DNA of 64,000 nt from positions 1 through 64,000 of the forward strand of contig NZ_BOMS01000031.1 of assembly GCF_016862315.1 (NCBI RefSeq), in the 5' to 3' direction. Source of the stretch: Actinoplanes palleronii (GTDB lineage: Bacteria > Actinomycetota > Actinomycetes > Mycobacteriales > Micromonosporaceae). Below are positions 35,170-42,964 of this stretch, piece after piece. Within the stretch, counting starts at the first letter, position 1. Each line of letters opens with the position of its first letter. Under the pieces are notes generated by a model, which worked only from the letters and a program-made list of their open reading frames with translations, searched no databases and was not told the origin of the DNA. The translations under genes and the position numbers were made by a program.

Positions 35170-36747
35170 ATGCAGCTCACATCCCGTACCGCCAAGGGCG
35201 CCCTGGTCGCCGTCGCGGCCACCGCCCTGGTCCTGCCGTTCGGCGCGGCGGCGCAGGCAGCCCCGGCCGCCGGAACCCTCGGCAGCTGGACCACCACCCC
35301 GGCCACCGGCCTCGACACCTCCGGCCCGAAGGTGCACACCTCGGCCGGCTGTTCGACGGACTCCGACTCCTACTGGGCCTACCTGTACGGCCCGGGCAAG
35401 TTCGCCGACGGCTACCTGATCGCCCAGCCGCAGGACGTCGGGTTCTCCACCACCTCCGGGTTCGACGTCCAGCTCGGCGTCAGCTTCAAGGACGCCGCCA
35501 CCGAGCTGGGCACGGTCATCGTGCCCGGCCAGTACGACCTCGTGATCAGCTGCGTGGACGGCTTCGCGCAGGTGGTCAAGGGCACGTTCGGCGGAGCCTT
35601 CTTCTTCACCACGGCCACCGCGTGGACGACCACCGACCCGAACCAGTCGACCGCGTCGACGACGGTGCTCACCGTCGCCCCGACCGGCCCGGTCACCGCC
35701 GGTGACGAGGTCACCCTGAAGGCGGCCGTCACCCCGGCTACCGCCGCCGGCACCGTGCAGTTCAAGGACGGCAGCGCGAACCTGGGCAGCCCGGTCACCG
35801 TCGCGGCCGGCGCCGCCGAGCTGAAGACGTCGGCGCTGACCGCCGGCGACCACTCGCTCACCGCGGTGTTCACCAGCACCACGACCGGCGTCGCCGGTTC
35901 CACCTCGGCGGCGGCCACCCTGGTCGTCACGGCGGGCGTGGCGCAGACCACCAGCACCGCGCTGGCGGTCAACCCGCAGGGCTCGGCGGAGAAGTTCTCG
36001 CCGGTCACCCTGTCCGCGTCGGTGACTCCGGCCACCACGGCCGGCAAGGTCCAGTTCACCGACGGTGGCAAGGACCTCGGCGCGCCGGTCACCCTGGCCG
36101 GCGGCACCGCCACGCTGACCACCAGCAGCCTGGCCGAGGGCGACCACGGCTTCACCGCCCGGTTCGTGCCCGCCGACGCGACCCGGTTCGCCGGTTCCGA
36201 GTCGGGCTCGGTCGCGCTCACCGTCACCCCGTTCAAGGGTGGCAGCGCCTCGCAGACCATCTCCACCACTGTGGAGAGCGGCGCGCTGACGATCAGCGTG
36301 GCGAACAGCACCCCGGTGGTGCTCCCGGCACCGGCGCTCACCACCGACGCCGCGAGGCTGACCACCTCGGGCAGCCTCAACGCCCTGACCGTCACCGACA
36401 CCCGGGCCGGTGACTTCGGCTGGAACGTCTCCGGCCAGGTCTCGGACTTCTCCGACGGCTCGAACCACTCGATCAACGCGGCCAACCTCGGCTGGTCGCC
36501 GAAGGTGCTCGACAAGTCGGCGTCGCAGACCGTGACCGCCGGCACCAAGGTCGACCCGGCCGACGCGATCGCCTCGGGCGCGGCCGCCCCGGCCGGCCTC
36601 GGCCTGGCCAGCGCCCGCACCCTCGCGGTTGCCGGCCGCGGCGCGGGCATGGGTACCGCCCATGTCACCGCCGACGTGTCGCTGCAGGCGCCGACCACCA
36701 CCGTGGCCGGCACCTACACCGCGACGCTGACCATCACCGCCATCTGA
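35170..36747 (+). CDS. secreted Ig-like repeat protein with WxL-like C-terminal domain
   Basis: 525 residues. Signal peptide (about 1-31). An N-terminal domain (about 50-150) has two cysteines, C61 in KVHTSAGCS and C128 in YDLVISCVDGF. Two bacterial Ig-like (Big_3-type) repeats follow (about 163-257 and 262-355), each with GTVQFKDG or GKVQFTDG and DHSLTA or DHGFTA. The C-terminal domain (about 360-525) has LTVTDTRAGDFGWNVSG, AANLGWSPKV and a GTYTATLTITAI end, resembling WxL cell-wall-binding domains. No membrane anchor. The start ATG 35170 lies 20 bases after the previous stop. It is probably held at the wall with the DUF916-like protein encoded next. Confidence 0.82.
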   Translation: MQLTSRTAKGALVAVAATALVLPFGAAAQAAPAAGTLGSWTTTPATGLDTSGPKVHTSAGCSTDSDSYWAYLYGPGKFADGYLIAQPQDVGFSTTSGFDVQLGVSFKDAATELGTVIVPGQYDLVISCVDGFAQVVKGTFGGAFFFTTATAWTTTDPNQSTASTTVLTVAPTGPVTAGDEVTLKAAVTPATAAGTVQFKDGSANLGSPVTVAAGAAELKTSALTAGDHSLTAVFTSTTTGVAGSTSAAATLVVTAGVAQTTSTALAVNPQGSAEKFSPVTLSASVTPATTAGKVQFTDGGKDLGAPVTLAGGTATLTTSSLAEGDHGFTARFVPADATRFAGSESGSVALTVTPFKGGSASQTISTTVESGALTISVANSTPVVLPAPALTTDAARLTTSGSLNALTVTDTRAGDFGWNVSGQVSDFSDGSNHSINAANLGWSPKVLDKSASQTVTAGTKVDPADAIASGAAAPAGLGLASARTLAVAGRGAGMGTAHVTADVSLQAPTTTVAGTYTATLTITAI

Positions 36748-36757
36748 CCCACCTCCC

Positions 36758-36789
36758 GGTGCGGGACGGCCCCGGGGCCGTCCCGCACC
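36758..36789 (+). terminator. perfect 32-bp palindrome hairpin inside the operon
   Basis: GGTGCGGGACGGCCCC is followed directly by its exact complement to 36789. In RNA it would give a very stable stem with a minimal loop. No T tract follows, so it may be a partial terminator or 3'-end stabiliser for the abundant Ig-like protein mRNA. Confidence 0.65.
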
Positions 36790-36840
36790 ACCCCCTCCGG
36801 CTCATCTGTTTCAAGTCCCTCTGCGTCAAGGACGGTCACC

Positions 36841-37848
36841 ATGCGGCGTGCGGTCACGGCACTGCTCGGCATCCTCATCGGGCTCGGGCTCGCCGGCCCC
36901 GCGGTCGCGGCGCCGGCCGCCTCCGACGGCCGGGTCACCTTCGGGGTCCGCCCGACCGGCAAGACCGGTCCGGACAAAAGGTCCACCTTCGCGTACGCGG
37001 CGACACCCGGCGGCGTACTCACCGACCAGGTGGAGGTCTCCAACGCCGGGTTGAAACCGATCACCGTACGGGTCTACGCCAGCGACGCGTTCACCACCAG
37101 CGGCGGCGGCTTCGACCTGCTCGCGGCGAGCACGAAGTCGGACGACGCGGGCGCCTGGGTGACCGTGTCCAAGGGCTCGGTGACGGTGCCCGCCCGCGGC
37201 CGGACGATCGTGCCGTTCACCCTGCGCGTCCCGGCCACCGCCACACCGGGTGACCACACCGCCGGCATCGTCGCGTCGGTCTCCACCGTGCAGACCGACG
37301 CCAAGGGCAACCGGGTCGCGGTGGACCAGCGGGTGGGTTCGCGGGTCTACCTGCGTGTCAGCGGGGACCTGTCGGCGCGGCTGACCGTGGAGAAGCTGAC
37401 CGCGACGTACCACCCGGACCGGAACCCGTTCAAGACCGGCCGGACCACGTTGACCTACCTGGTGCGCAACACCGGCAACGTCCGGCTGGGCGCCCACCAG
37501 AAGGTCAGCGTGAGCACGCTCTGGGGCGGCAAGCGGGAGGCCGACGGCGTCGCCGACGTGGCCGAGATCCTGCCCGGCGACGCGGTCACGATCACCGCCG
37601 AGGTCACCGGGGCGCTGCCCGCCGTGTGGCTGACCGGCGCCGTGCACGCCGACCCGCTGGCCCGGCCCGACGACCAGAAACTCCAGCTCAGCGCGGTCAC
37701 CCGGGAGTACGGCTTCTGGGCCGTCTCGTGGACCACCGCCCTGGCCCTGGCGCTGCTGCTGGCGGCGCTGGTGACCGGTGGCCTGCTGATCCGGCGCCGC
37801 CGTCGCCGCGCCCCGGCCGCCCCGGTGGTACCGAGTGCCGCGGCCTGA
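36841..37848 (+). CDS. DUF916/WxL-interacting-like protein with C-terminal membrane anchor
   Basis: 335 residues. Signal peptide (about 1-23), then an N-terminal beta domain (about 28-155) like the peptidoglycan-binding part of DUF916 proteins: FGVRPTGKTGP, LTDQVEVSNAGLKPITVRVY, PARGRTIVPFTLRVPATATPGDH. A second beta domain follows (about 165-285), with YLVRNTGNVRLGAHQKV. A membrane helix (about 292-315) and a strongly basic tail (RRRRRR) end it. In Firmicutes such proteins work beside WxL proteins at the wall; the adjacent gene encodes a WxL-like domain, which supports the call. The stop overlaps the next gene by 14 bases. Confidence 0.78.
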   Translation: MRRAVTALLGILIGLGLAGPAVAAPAASDGRVTFGVRPTGKTGPDKRSTFAYAATPGGVLTDQVEVSNAGLKPITVRVYASDAFTTSGGGFDLLAASTKSDDAGAWVTVSKGSVTVPARGRTIVPFTLRVPATATPGDHTAGIVASVSTVQTDAKGNRVAVDQRVGSRVYLRVSGDLSARLTVEKLTATYHPDRNPFKTGRTTLTYLVRNTGNVRLGAHQKVSVSTLWGGKREADGVADVAEILPGDAVTITAEVTGALPAVWLTGAVHADPLARPDDQKLQLSAVTREYGFWAVSWTTALALALLLAALVTGGLLIRRRRRRAPAAPVVPSAAA

Positions 37849-38443
37849 GCGTGCGCTGGCGGTGCTCGCCGCGACGCTGCTGACCATAACGCCGTCGCCG
37901 GCCGGCGCCGCACCGGCCACCGGCACGGTCACCTTCACGCCTGCGGCCAGCATCGCCCTGGCGGCGATCAAGGTGCACACCTCGGGCGGCTGCCCGGCAC
38001 CGGCGGACGGCTTCTACGCGACCGCGCGCGGCCACGGCTTCCCGCCGGACGGGCAGATCGTGACCGCGCCGACCGCGGCCGGAATGTCCCGGACGGCCGG
38101 CTTCGACGTCTGGTTCGCGCAGACGATGGCCGACTTCGCCACCGACAACCACACCGCGCTCAGCGGCCGGTACGACGTGACAGTGTCCTGCGTGGACTCG
38201 TTCAAGGGGGCGGTGTTCGCGCAGTACACCGGCGCGCTGGTGTTTACCTCGCCGACCTCCTATCAGAGCGGCGCGACCGCTTCGACCGCCGCACCGGCCG
38301 CGATACCAGCCGCTCTACCAGCCGCTTCACCGGCGGCCGTGCCCCGGTCGTTCCCGTGGTGGCTGCCGGTCACCGGCCTCGCCACGGTCCTGCTCGCCTT
38401 CGAGACCGGACGCCGCTTCGGCCGGCGTTCCCGCCACCCGTGA
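37835..38443 (+). CDS. small anchored protein sharing the two-cysteine domain; LPVTG near the C-terminus
   Basis: 202 residues. Signal peptide (about 1-26). Domain 45-142 is clearly homologous to the N-terminal domain of the Ig-like protein at 35170: KVHTSGGCP (C53), RTAGFDVWFAQ, YDVTVSCVDSF (C119) and a GALVFTSP end. After an Ala/Pro linker comes WWLPVTGLATVLLAF and the basic tail GRRFGRRSRHP. LPVTG (177-181) fits the LPxTG sortase pattern, but the hydrophobic run after it is only about eight residues, so it may simply be part of a membrane anchor. GTG 37835 overlaps the preceding gene. Confidence 0.78.
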   Translation: MPRPERALAVLAATLLTITPSPAGAAPATGTVTFTPAASIALAAIKVHTSGGCPAPADGFYATARGHGFPPDGQIVTAPTAAGMSRTAGFDVWFAQTMADFATDNHTALSGRYDVTVSCVDSFKGAVFAQYTGALVFTSPTSYQSGATASTAAPAAIPAALPAASPAAVPRSFPWWLPVTGLATVLLAFETGRRFGRRSRHP

Positions 38444-38459
38444 CACCCCAGGAGGACCC

Positions 38460-39437
38460 GTGACGACCACGCTCGCCCCGGTCGAGCCGGCCCCGCCCGC
38501 GCCCCCGGCCGTCGTGGCGCCCACACCCGCACCGGCACCGGAACCACCCCCGCCGCCACCGGCCGCCGAGCCGGCGCCGCAGCCGGGACCGTTCTGGGCC
38601 CGGCTGACCGGCACCGCGCTCACCATCCTGGCCGCCGTCCTGCTCGGCTTCCTCGCGCAGTTCACCGTGCTCGGCTCGCTCGGGCACGACCGCGCGCAGA
38701 CGGTGGCGTACGCGACGTTCCGTTCCGACCTGGCCCTGGCCGTCGCGCCGGTCGGCCACCTAAGCCCCGACGGCACGGCGCCGCTGGCCGAGGGCACCGC
38801 GGTGGCGGTGATCGCGATCCCGGCGATCGGCGTGCGCGAGGTGGTGTTCGAGGGCACCACCGGCGGGGTGCTGACCCGGGGGCCCGGGCACCGGCGCGAC
38901 ACCGTACTGCCCGGTCAGGCCGGGGTCAGCATCCTGATGGGCCGCCGGGCCGGTTACGGCGGGCCGTTCGCCCGGATCGGCGACCTGGCCGGCGGCGACC
39001 GGATCACGGTGATCACCGGGCAGGGCGAGCAGACGTACGAGGTGATCAGCGTCCGCCGGGCCGGCGAACCGCAGCCACCCGCGCTCGCCGAGGGCGCCGG
39101 CCGGCTGACCCTGATCACCGCCGACGGAGCCGCCTACCTGCCGGACGACGTGCTCCGGGTGGACGCGAAGCTCACCTCCGACGTGCGGGAGACACCGGCC
39201 CTGGCGATCTCCACCGCCCTGCTGCCGCCGGCCGACCTGATGATGGGCATCGAGCTGATGGCCCTGATCCCGCTGGTCCTCTGGGGACAGTTGCTGTTCG
39301 TCGCGGCGCTCGCGCTGGCCTGGGTCCGGCAGCGGCTCAGCCCCTGGCACGCCTGGCTGATCGGCGTACCGGTTCTGGCGCTGCTCGGCCTGCTGGTCGC
39401 CGGCCAGGTCACCCGTCTGCTGCCCAACCTGATCTGA
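38460..39437 (+). CDS. sortase-fold membrane protein lacking catalytic His and Cys
   Basis: 325 residues. A Pro-rich cytoplasmic start, a membrane segment (about 50-72), an outer sortase-like domain (about 85-245) and two further membrane segments (about 263-290 and 300-322). The alignment to class E/F sortases is easy: [21 protein letters not shown], then [19 protein letters not shown], then RLTLITADG. The catalytic His of the usual AGHR is Arg162 (MGRR), and the catalytic Cys of TLxTC is Ala221 (TLITA). An arginine (R233, VLRVDAKL) remains. It cannot be a transpeptidase by the known mechanism, so a scaffold or binding role is likely. ATG/GTG choice: GTG 38460 follows AGGAGG. Confidence 0.82.
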   Translation: MTTTLAPVEPAPPAPPAVVAPTPAPAPEPPPPPPAAEPAPQPGPFWARLTGTALTILAAVLLGFLAQFTVLGSLGHDRAQTVAYATFRSDLALAVAPVGHLSPDGTAPLAEGTAVAVIAIPAIGVREVVFEGTTGGVLTRGPGHRRDTVLPGQAGVSILMGRRAGYGGPFARIGDLAGGDRITVITGQGEQTYEVISVRRAGEPQPPALAEGAGRLTLITADGAAYLPDDVLRVDAKLTSDVRETPALAISTALLPPADLMMGIELMALIPLVLWGQLLFVAALALAWVRQRLSPWHAWLIGVPVLALLGLLVAGQVTRLLPNLI

Positions 39438-39451
39438 TCGAGGAGCCACCG

Positions 39452-40267
39452 ATGACCGAATCCGCCGTTCTGACCCCCGTCCCGCGGTCCGACGCGCTGG
39501 CCCTGGAGGCCGAGGCGGTGTCCGCGTGGTTCGGCGACCACAAGGTCCTGGACCGGGTCTCGCTGACCATGCCGGCCCAGCAGGTGACCGCCCTGATCGG
39601 GCCGTCCGGCTGCGGCAAGTCCACGTTCCTGCGCATCCTGAACCGGATGCACGAGCTGGTGCCGAGCGCGTCACTGGCCGGCGAGGTACGGCTGGCCGGC
39701 GACGACATCTACCACCCGGGTGTGCGGGTCACCGACGCGCGCCGCAAGATCGGGATGGTGTTCCAGAAGCCGAACCCGTTCCCGGCGATGTCGATCTACG
39801 ACAACGTGCTGGCCGGGTTGAAGCTCACCGGCACCCGGGCGCCCCGCGGCGTCCGGGACGGCCTGGTCGAGGAGTGCCTGACCCGGGCCGGGCTGTGGAA
39901 AGAGGTACGGGACCGGCTGCGCCAGCCGGGCGGCGCCCTCTCCGGCGGTCAGCAGCAGCGGCTCTGCATCGCGCGCTCGCTGGCGGTCCGCCCGAAGGTC
40001 CTGCTGATGGACGAGCCGTGCTCGGCGCTCGACCCGACCTCAACCCGGCGGATCGAGGAGACCATCACCGAGCTGGCCGAGGCGGTGACCATCGTGATCG
40101 TCACGCACAACATGCAGCAGGCCGCCCGGGTCTCCCAGCGGTGCGCGTTCTTCCTGGCCGAGCAGGGCACGCCGGGGCACATCGTGGAGGCCGGTGACAC
40201 CGGGCAGATGTTCGGCGCGCCGGTCGACCCGCGCACCGAGGACTACGTCAACGGCCGGTTCGGCTGA
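39452..40267 (+). CDS. pstB: phosphate ABC transporter ATPase PstB
   Basis: 271 residues, standard. Walker [10 protein letters not shown], the PstB-typical NRMHEL and [16 protein letters not shown], the signature [16 protein letters not shown], Walker [14 protein letters not shown] and H-loop [12 protein letters not shown]. It drives PstC/PstA from the cytoplasm. It lies about 9.6 kb from pstA at the end of the same co-directional run, which argues that the intervening surface-protein genes belong to the same unit. Its 3' end overlaps the convergent response-regulator gene by 20 bases. No phoU is visible in the window. Confidence 0.96.
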   Translation: MTESAVLTPVPRSDALALEAEAVSAWFGDHKVLDRVSLTMPAQQVTALIGPSGCGKSTFLRILNRMHELVPSASLAGEVRLAGDDIYHPGVRVTDARRKIGMVFQKPNPFPAMSIYDNVLAGLKLTGTRAPRGVRDGLVEECLTRAGLWKEVRDRLRQPGGALSGGQQQRLCIARSLAVRPKVLLMDEPCSALDPTSTRRIEETITELAEAVTIVIVTHNMQQAARVSQRCAFFLAEQGTPGHIVEAGDTGQMFGAPVDPRTEDYVNGRFG

Positions 40268-40658
40268 CCGGCCAGGCGGCCAGGTGGCGGCGGCTGATCA
40301 GGGCCTGCAGCTCGGCGACCAGGGTGGTCGGGGTGAGCGGCTTGGTCAGGTAGCCGTCCGCGCCGGAGATCAGGCCGGCGTCCACGTCGTAGGCGTGGCC
40401 GTTGCCGGAGACCATCAGGATCGCCATGTCCCGGGTCGCCGGGGTGCTCCGGGCCAGCTGGCACAGTTCCATGCCGTTCATGGCCGGCATCCGCACGTCG
40501 GTGATCATGCCGATCGGCTGGGCCCGGGTGAGGATGCGGGCCGCGGCCTGGCCGTCCTTCGCGCCGAGCGCGCGGTATCCGGCTGACTCCAGACTGACCG
40601 TGAGCAGGTCCCGGACGTCGGCGTCGTCGTCGGCGATCAGGATCAGGTTCTGGTTCAT
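40248..40658 (-). CDS. single-domain response regulator (CheY-like)
   Basis: 136 residues, one receiver domain and no output domain. The acidic pair is in [11 protein letters not shown], the phosphoacceptor Asp in [12 protein letters not shown], the switch Ser in [11 protein letters not shown] and the conserved Lys in YLTKPLTP. Such proteins pass signals by phosphorylation-dependent binding. ATG 40658 is the first start before the domain. No histidine kinase is adjacent. Convergent with pstB and overlapping its last 20 bases. A functional tie to the phosphate locus is possible but unproven. Confidence 0.88.
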   Translation of the reverse strand: MNQNLILIADDDADVRDLLTVSLESAGYRALGAKDGQAAARILTRAQPIGMITDVRMPAMNGMELCQLARSTPATRDMAILMVSGNGHAYDVDAGLISGADGYLTKPLTPTTLVAELQALISRRHLAAWPVSRTGR

Positions 40659-40783
40659 GTAGGTCCCGATCGGCAAATGTTTGCCGTGCAGCAGATATCT
40701 TCGGTTGCGGTCCGGTTGCGGACCGCGTCTGCCATCGGCAGAAGAATGCGGCGTACGACCGGACGGCTCGGCAGAATCCGCCC

Positions 40784-41626
40784 ATGGCCACCTTCTCCCT
40801 GCAGGCACAGCCCACCGACGCCGCGGACTGGCTCGACCTGGCCCGGCGTGCCGAGACCGCCGGCTTCCACACCCTCTACGTCGCCGACCACCCGGGCAGC
40901 TGCGCGGCGCCGTTCGTGGCGCTGGCCGCGGCCGCCGCCGTCACGAGCACGATCCGGCTCGGGTCGTACGTGGTGAACGCCGGCGTCCGGGAACCGATCC
41001 TGGTCGCCGCGGACGTCGCCACCCTGGACGTGGTCTCCGGTGGCCGGGCCGTGCTCGGGATCGGCGCCGGGCACACCCCGGCCGAGTGGGCCGCCGTCGG
41101 GCGGGTGCGCCCCGGCGTTGCCGCGCGGGTGGATCACTGCATCGCGGTGGCCGAGGCAACCGTACGGATGCTGGCCGGTGACGGGCTGGCGAAGCCGCGC
41201 CCGGTGCAGGAGAAGGTGCCGCTGCTGTTCGGGGGCGGGAACACCCGGCTGCTGCGCTGGGCGGCCGGGCACGCCGACCTGATCGGGCTGTCCGGGCTGG
41301 GCCGCACCCTTGAGGACGGGCACATGCACGCCGCGCGGTTCCGGCCGGACCAGGTGGACGCGCAGGTCGAGCTGGCCGGCGGGACTCCGGTGGAAGCGCT
41401 GGTGCACTACGTGGAGGTGACCGACGACGCCGGGGCGACGTACCAGAAATGGGCCGAGAGCGCGGAGATCAGTGAGGCGGAGATGGCCGCGACCCCCTAT
41501 GCCCTGGCCGGGACGGAGAGTGAGATCCGGGCGAAGCTGGACCAGAGCGAACGCCGGTGGGGTCTGACCCGGTACGCGATCCGCCGCCCGGCCTTCGAGG
41601 CGTGCCCGGCGCTGCTCGCGATGTGA
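40784..41626 (+). CDS. LLM class flavin-dependent (F420 or FMN) oxidoreductase
   Basis: 280 residues with a luciferase-like TIM-barrel pattern: an N-terminal beta strand FSLQAQPTDAADWLDLARRAE, TLYVADHPG, STIRLGSYVVNAGVREP, VVSGGRAVLGIGAGHTPAEW, and a C-terminal VPLLFGGGNTRLLRWAAGHADLIGL. In actinobacteria many such proteins use coenzyme F420. The substrate is unknown. ATG 40784 is the first credible start. It is divergent from the response regulator and convergent with the pilus operon. Confidence 0.87.
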   Translation: MATFSLQAQPTDAADWLDLARRAETAGFHTLYVADHPGSCAAPFVALAAAAAVTSTIRLGSYVVNAGVREPILVAADVATLDVVSGGRAVLGIGAGHTPAEWAAVGRVRPGVAARVDHCIAVAEATVRMLAGDGLAKPRPVQEKVPLLFGGGNTRLLRWAAGHADLIGLSGLGRTLEDGHMHAARFRPDQVDAQVELAGGTPVEALVHYVEVTDDAGATYQKWAESAEISEAEMAATPYALAGTESEIRAKLDQSERRWGLTRYAIRRPAFEACPALLAM

Positions 41627-41630
41627 GGCC

Positions 41631-41658
41631 GGCCGGGCCGCCCCGTGGCGGCCCGGCC
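41631..41658. terminator. hairpin between convergent LLM gene and pilO
   Basis: GGCCGGGCCGCC (41631-41642) and GGCGGCCCGGCC (41647-41658) with loop CCGT. It begins four bases after one stop and ends eight bases before the other, so it probably terminates both. Confidence 0.75.
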
Positions 41659-41666
41659 GCGCCGGT

Positions 41667-42260
41667 CTAGTTGGTGGTGGTCACCGCGGTGGTCGTGGTG
41701 GCGACGTTGCGGAAGACGGTCAGCGCGAGGGACAGCTCGCTGCCGGCAAACCCGTCCGCCTTGACACCGTTGACCGTCAGCGTCGCCGAGTTGATCAGCG
41801 CCGCCCGCGGTTGCGTGTTCTGCAGTTGCTTCACGAGCTTGCTGATGTTGTCGACCTCGCCGGTCGCGCTGAGCGCGATCGACAGCTCCTCGACCGTGGC
41901 CACTGCCTTGGACGTGCTCCGGCCCGAGGCCGTGTACGCGTTGACGTCGACGTGCAGCTCGGTGCCCATGGTCTGCAGCTGCCGGAGGAACGCGGGAATG
42001 CTGTCGCTGGTCGGCAGCGCCTTGTTGTAGGTGTCCAGCGTCGCCTTGTAGTCGGGCAGGTTGGCGTTGTCCGCCTTCAGATCGGCCAGCTGCTTCTTGA
42101 GCTTGGAGAGCTGGGTGGTGGTGTCCTCGGCCTGGCTGCGCACGTCGGACGCCTCGGCGTACTTCGGGTTGATCATCAGGAACCAGCCGGAGACGACCAG
42201 GAGCGCGATCAGGGCCAGGCCGCCGAACAGCCAGATACGGTCGGAGCGCAGCGCGCCCAT
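41667..42260 (-). CDS. pilO: type IVa pilus assembly protein PilO
   Basis: 197 residues. One membrane segment near the start (about 10-31), a coiled coil (about 38-70, TTQLSKLKKQLADLKADN), and a ferredoxin-like outer domain with IPAFLRQLQTMGTELHVDV. This is the PilO plan; with PilN it forms the alignment complex linking inner platform and pilus. A Thr-rich tail ends it. Last gene of the pilus operon. The start ATG overlaps the pilN stop by one base (TGATG). Confidence 0.88.
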   Translation of the reverse strand: MGALRSDRIWLFGGLALIALLVVSGWFLMINPKYAEASDVRSQAEDTTTQLSKLKKQLADLKADNANLPDYKATLDTYNKALPTSDSIPAFLRQLQTMGTELHVDVNAYTASGRSTSKAVATVEELSIALSATGEVDNISKLVKQLQNTQPRAALINSATLTVNGVKADGFAGSELSLALTVFRNVATTTTAVTTTN

Positions 42261-42964
42261 CAGTTACCTCCGGACGAGCACTTGATCTTGCTGAACTTGC
42301 CGCAGAGTGCCTTGTCGGTGATCGAGACGGTCAGCTCGAAGCTGACCGTGGACGTTCCGGACTCGTCCTCGGCGCTGTCGGTGCCGGAGACGGAGGTGAC
42401 GAACGGGTCGGCGATCCCGTCAGCCTTGAGCTTGGCGAGCAGCTCGATGTATTTGGCGACCGCCTTCTTGTCCGGCGCGTTGCCGCTGATGGAGAGGGTG
42501 CCGATCTCGTCGCCGCCGGTCGGGGTGGTCGACATCTCGCCGCCGATCTCGGTGGTCTGCGCCTCCGCCTCGGCCCCGGTCGAGCGCACCAGGTCGAGCA
42601 GGATCTGCCAGGAGAGATCGTTCGCCATCAGTTTGGCCAGCTGACCCGACATCACCGTGTTGCTGTTCTTCGTGGTGGTCAGGTTGGTGTACTGGTTCTG
42701 CTGCCGCTGCACCGCGGCCACCTGCCGGGTGGCGTCCTCGAACTCCGACTCGGCGTCCCGCTTCGTCGTTGTCGCGTTCCAGTACCAGCCACCGAGCATG
42801 GCCAGGACCAGAACGACAGCGATCAGCACGACGGTCCGGGTGCGCCGGGCCCGCCGGCCGTCGCTGATGTCCCGGGGCAGCAGATTGGCCCGGATGGGCA
42901 GGATGCGGGTGGCATGCTGCGGTGAGGCCGCCGGGTCCACCGGCATCAGCGCGGTCGTGGTCAT
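42260..42964 (-). CDS. pilN: type IVa pilus assembly protein PilN
   Basis: 234 residues. The short cytoplasmic N-terminus contains IRANLLPRDIS, the PilN motif that inserts into the PilM groove (INLLP-like). A membrane segment (about 42-62), a coiled coil and a ferredoxin-like domain follow, with SWQILLDLVRSTGAEA and LSISGNAPDKKAVAKYIELL. Two cysteines near the C-terminus (ALCGKF, IKCSSG) may pair. ATG 42964 follows GGGAG and overlaps the pilM stop by four bases. Confidence 0.9.
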   Translation of the reverse strand: MTTTALMPVDPAASPQHATRILPIRANLLPRDISDGRRARRTRTVVLIAVVLVLAMLGGWYWNATTTKRDAESEFEDATRQVAAVQRQQNQYTNLTTTKNSNTVMSGQLAKLMANDLSWQILLDLVRSTGAEAEAQTTEIGGEMSTTPTGGDEIGTLSISGNAPDKKAVAKYIELLAKLKADGIADPFVTSVSGTDSAEDESGTSTVSFELTVSITDKALCGKFSKIKCSSGGN

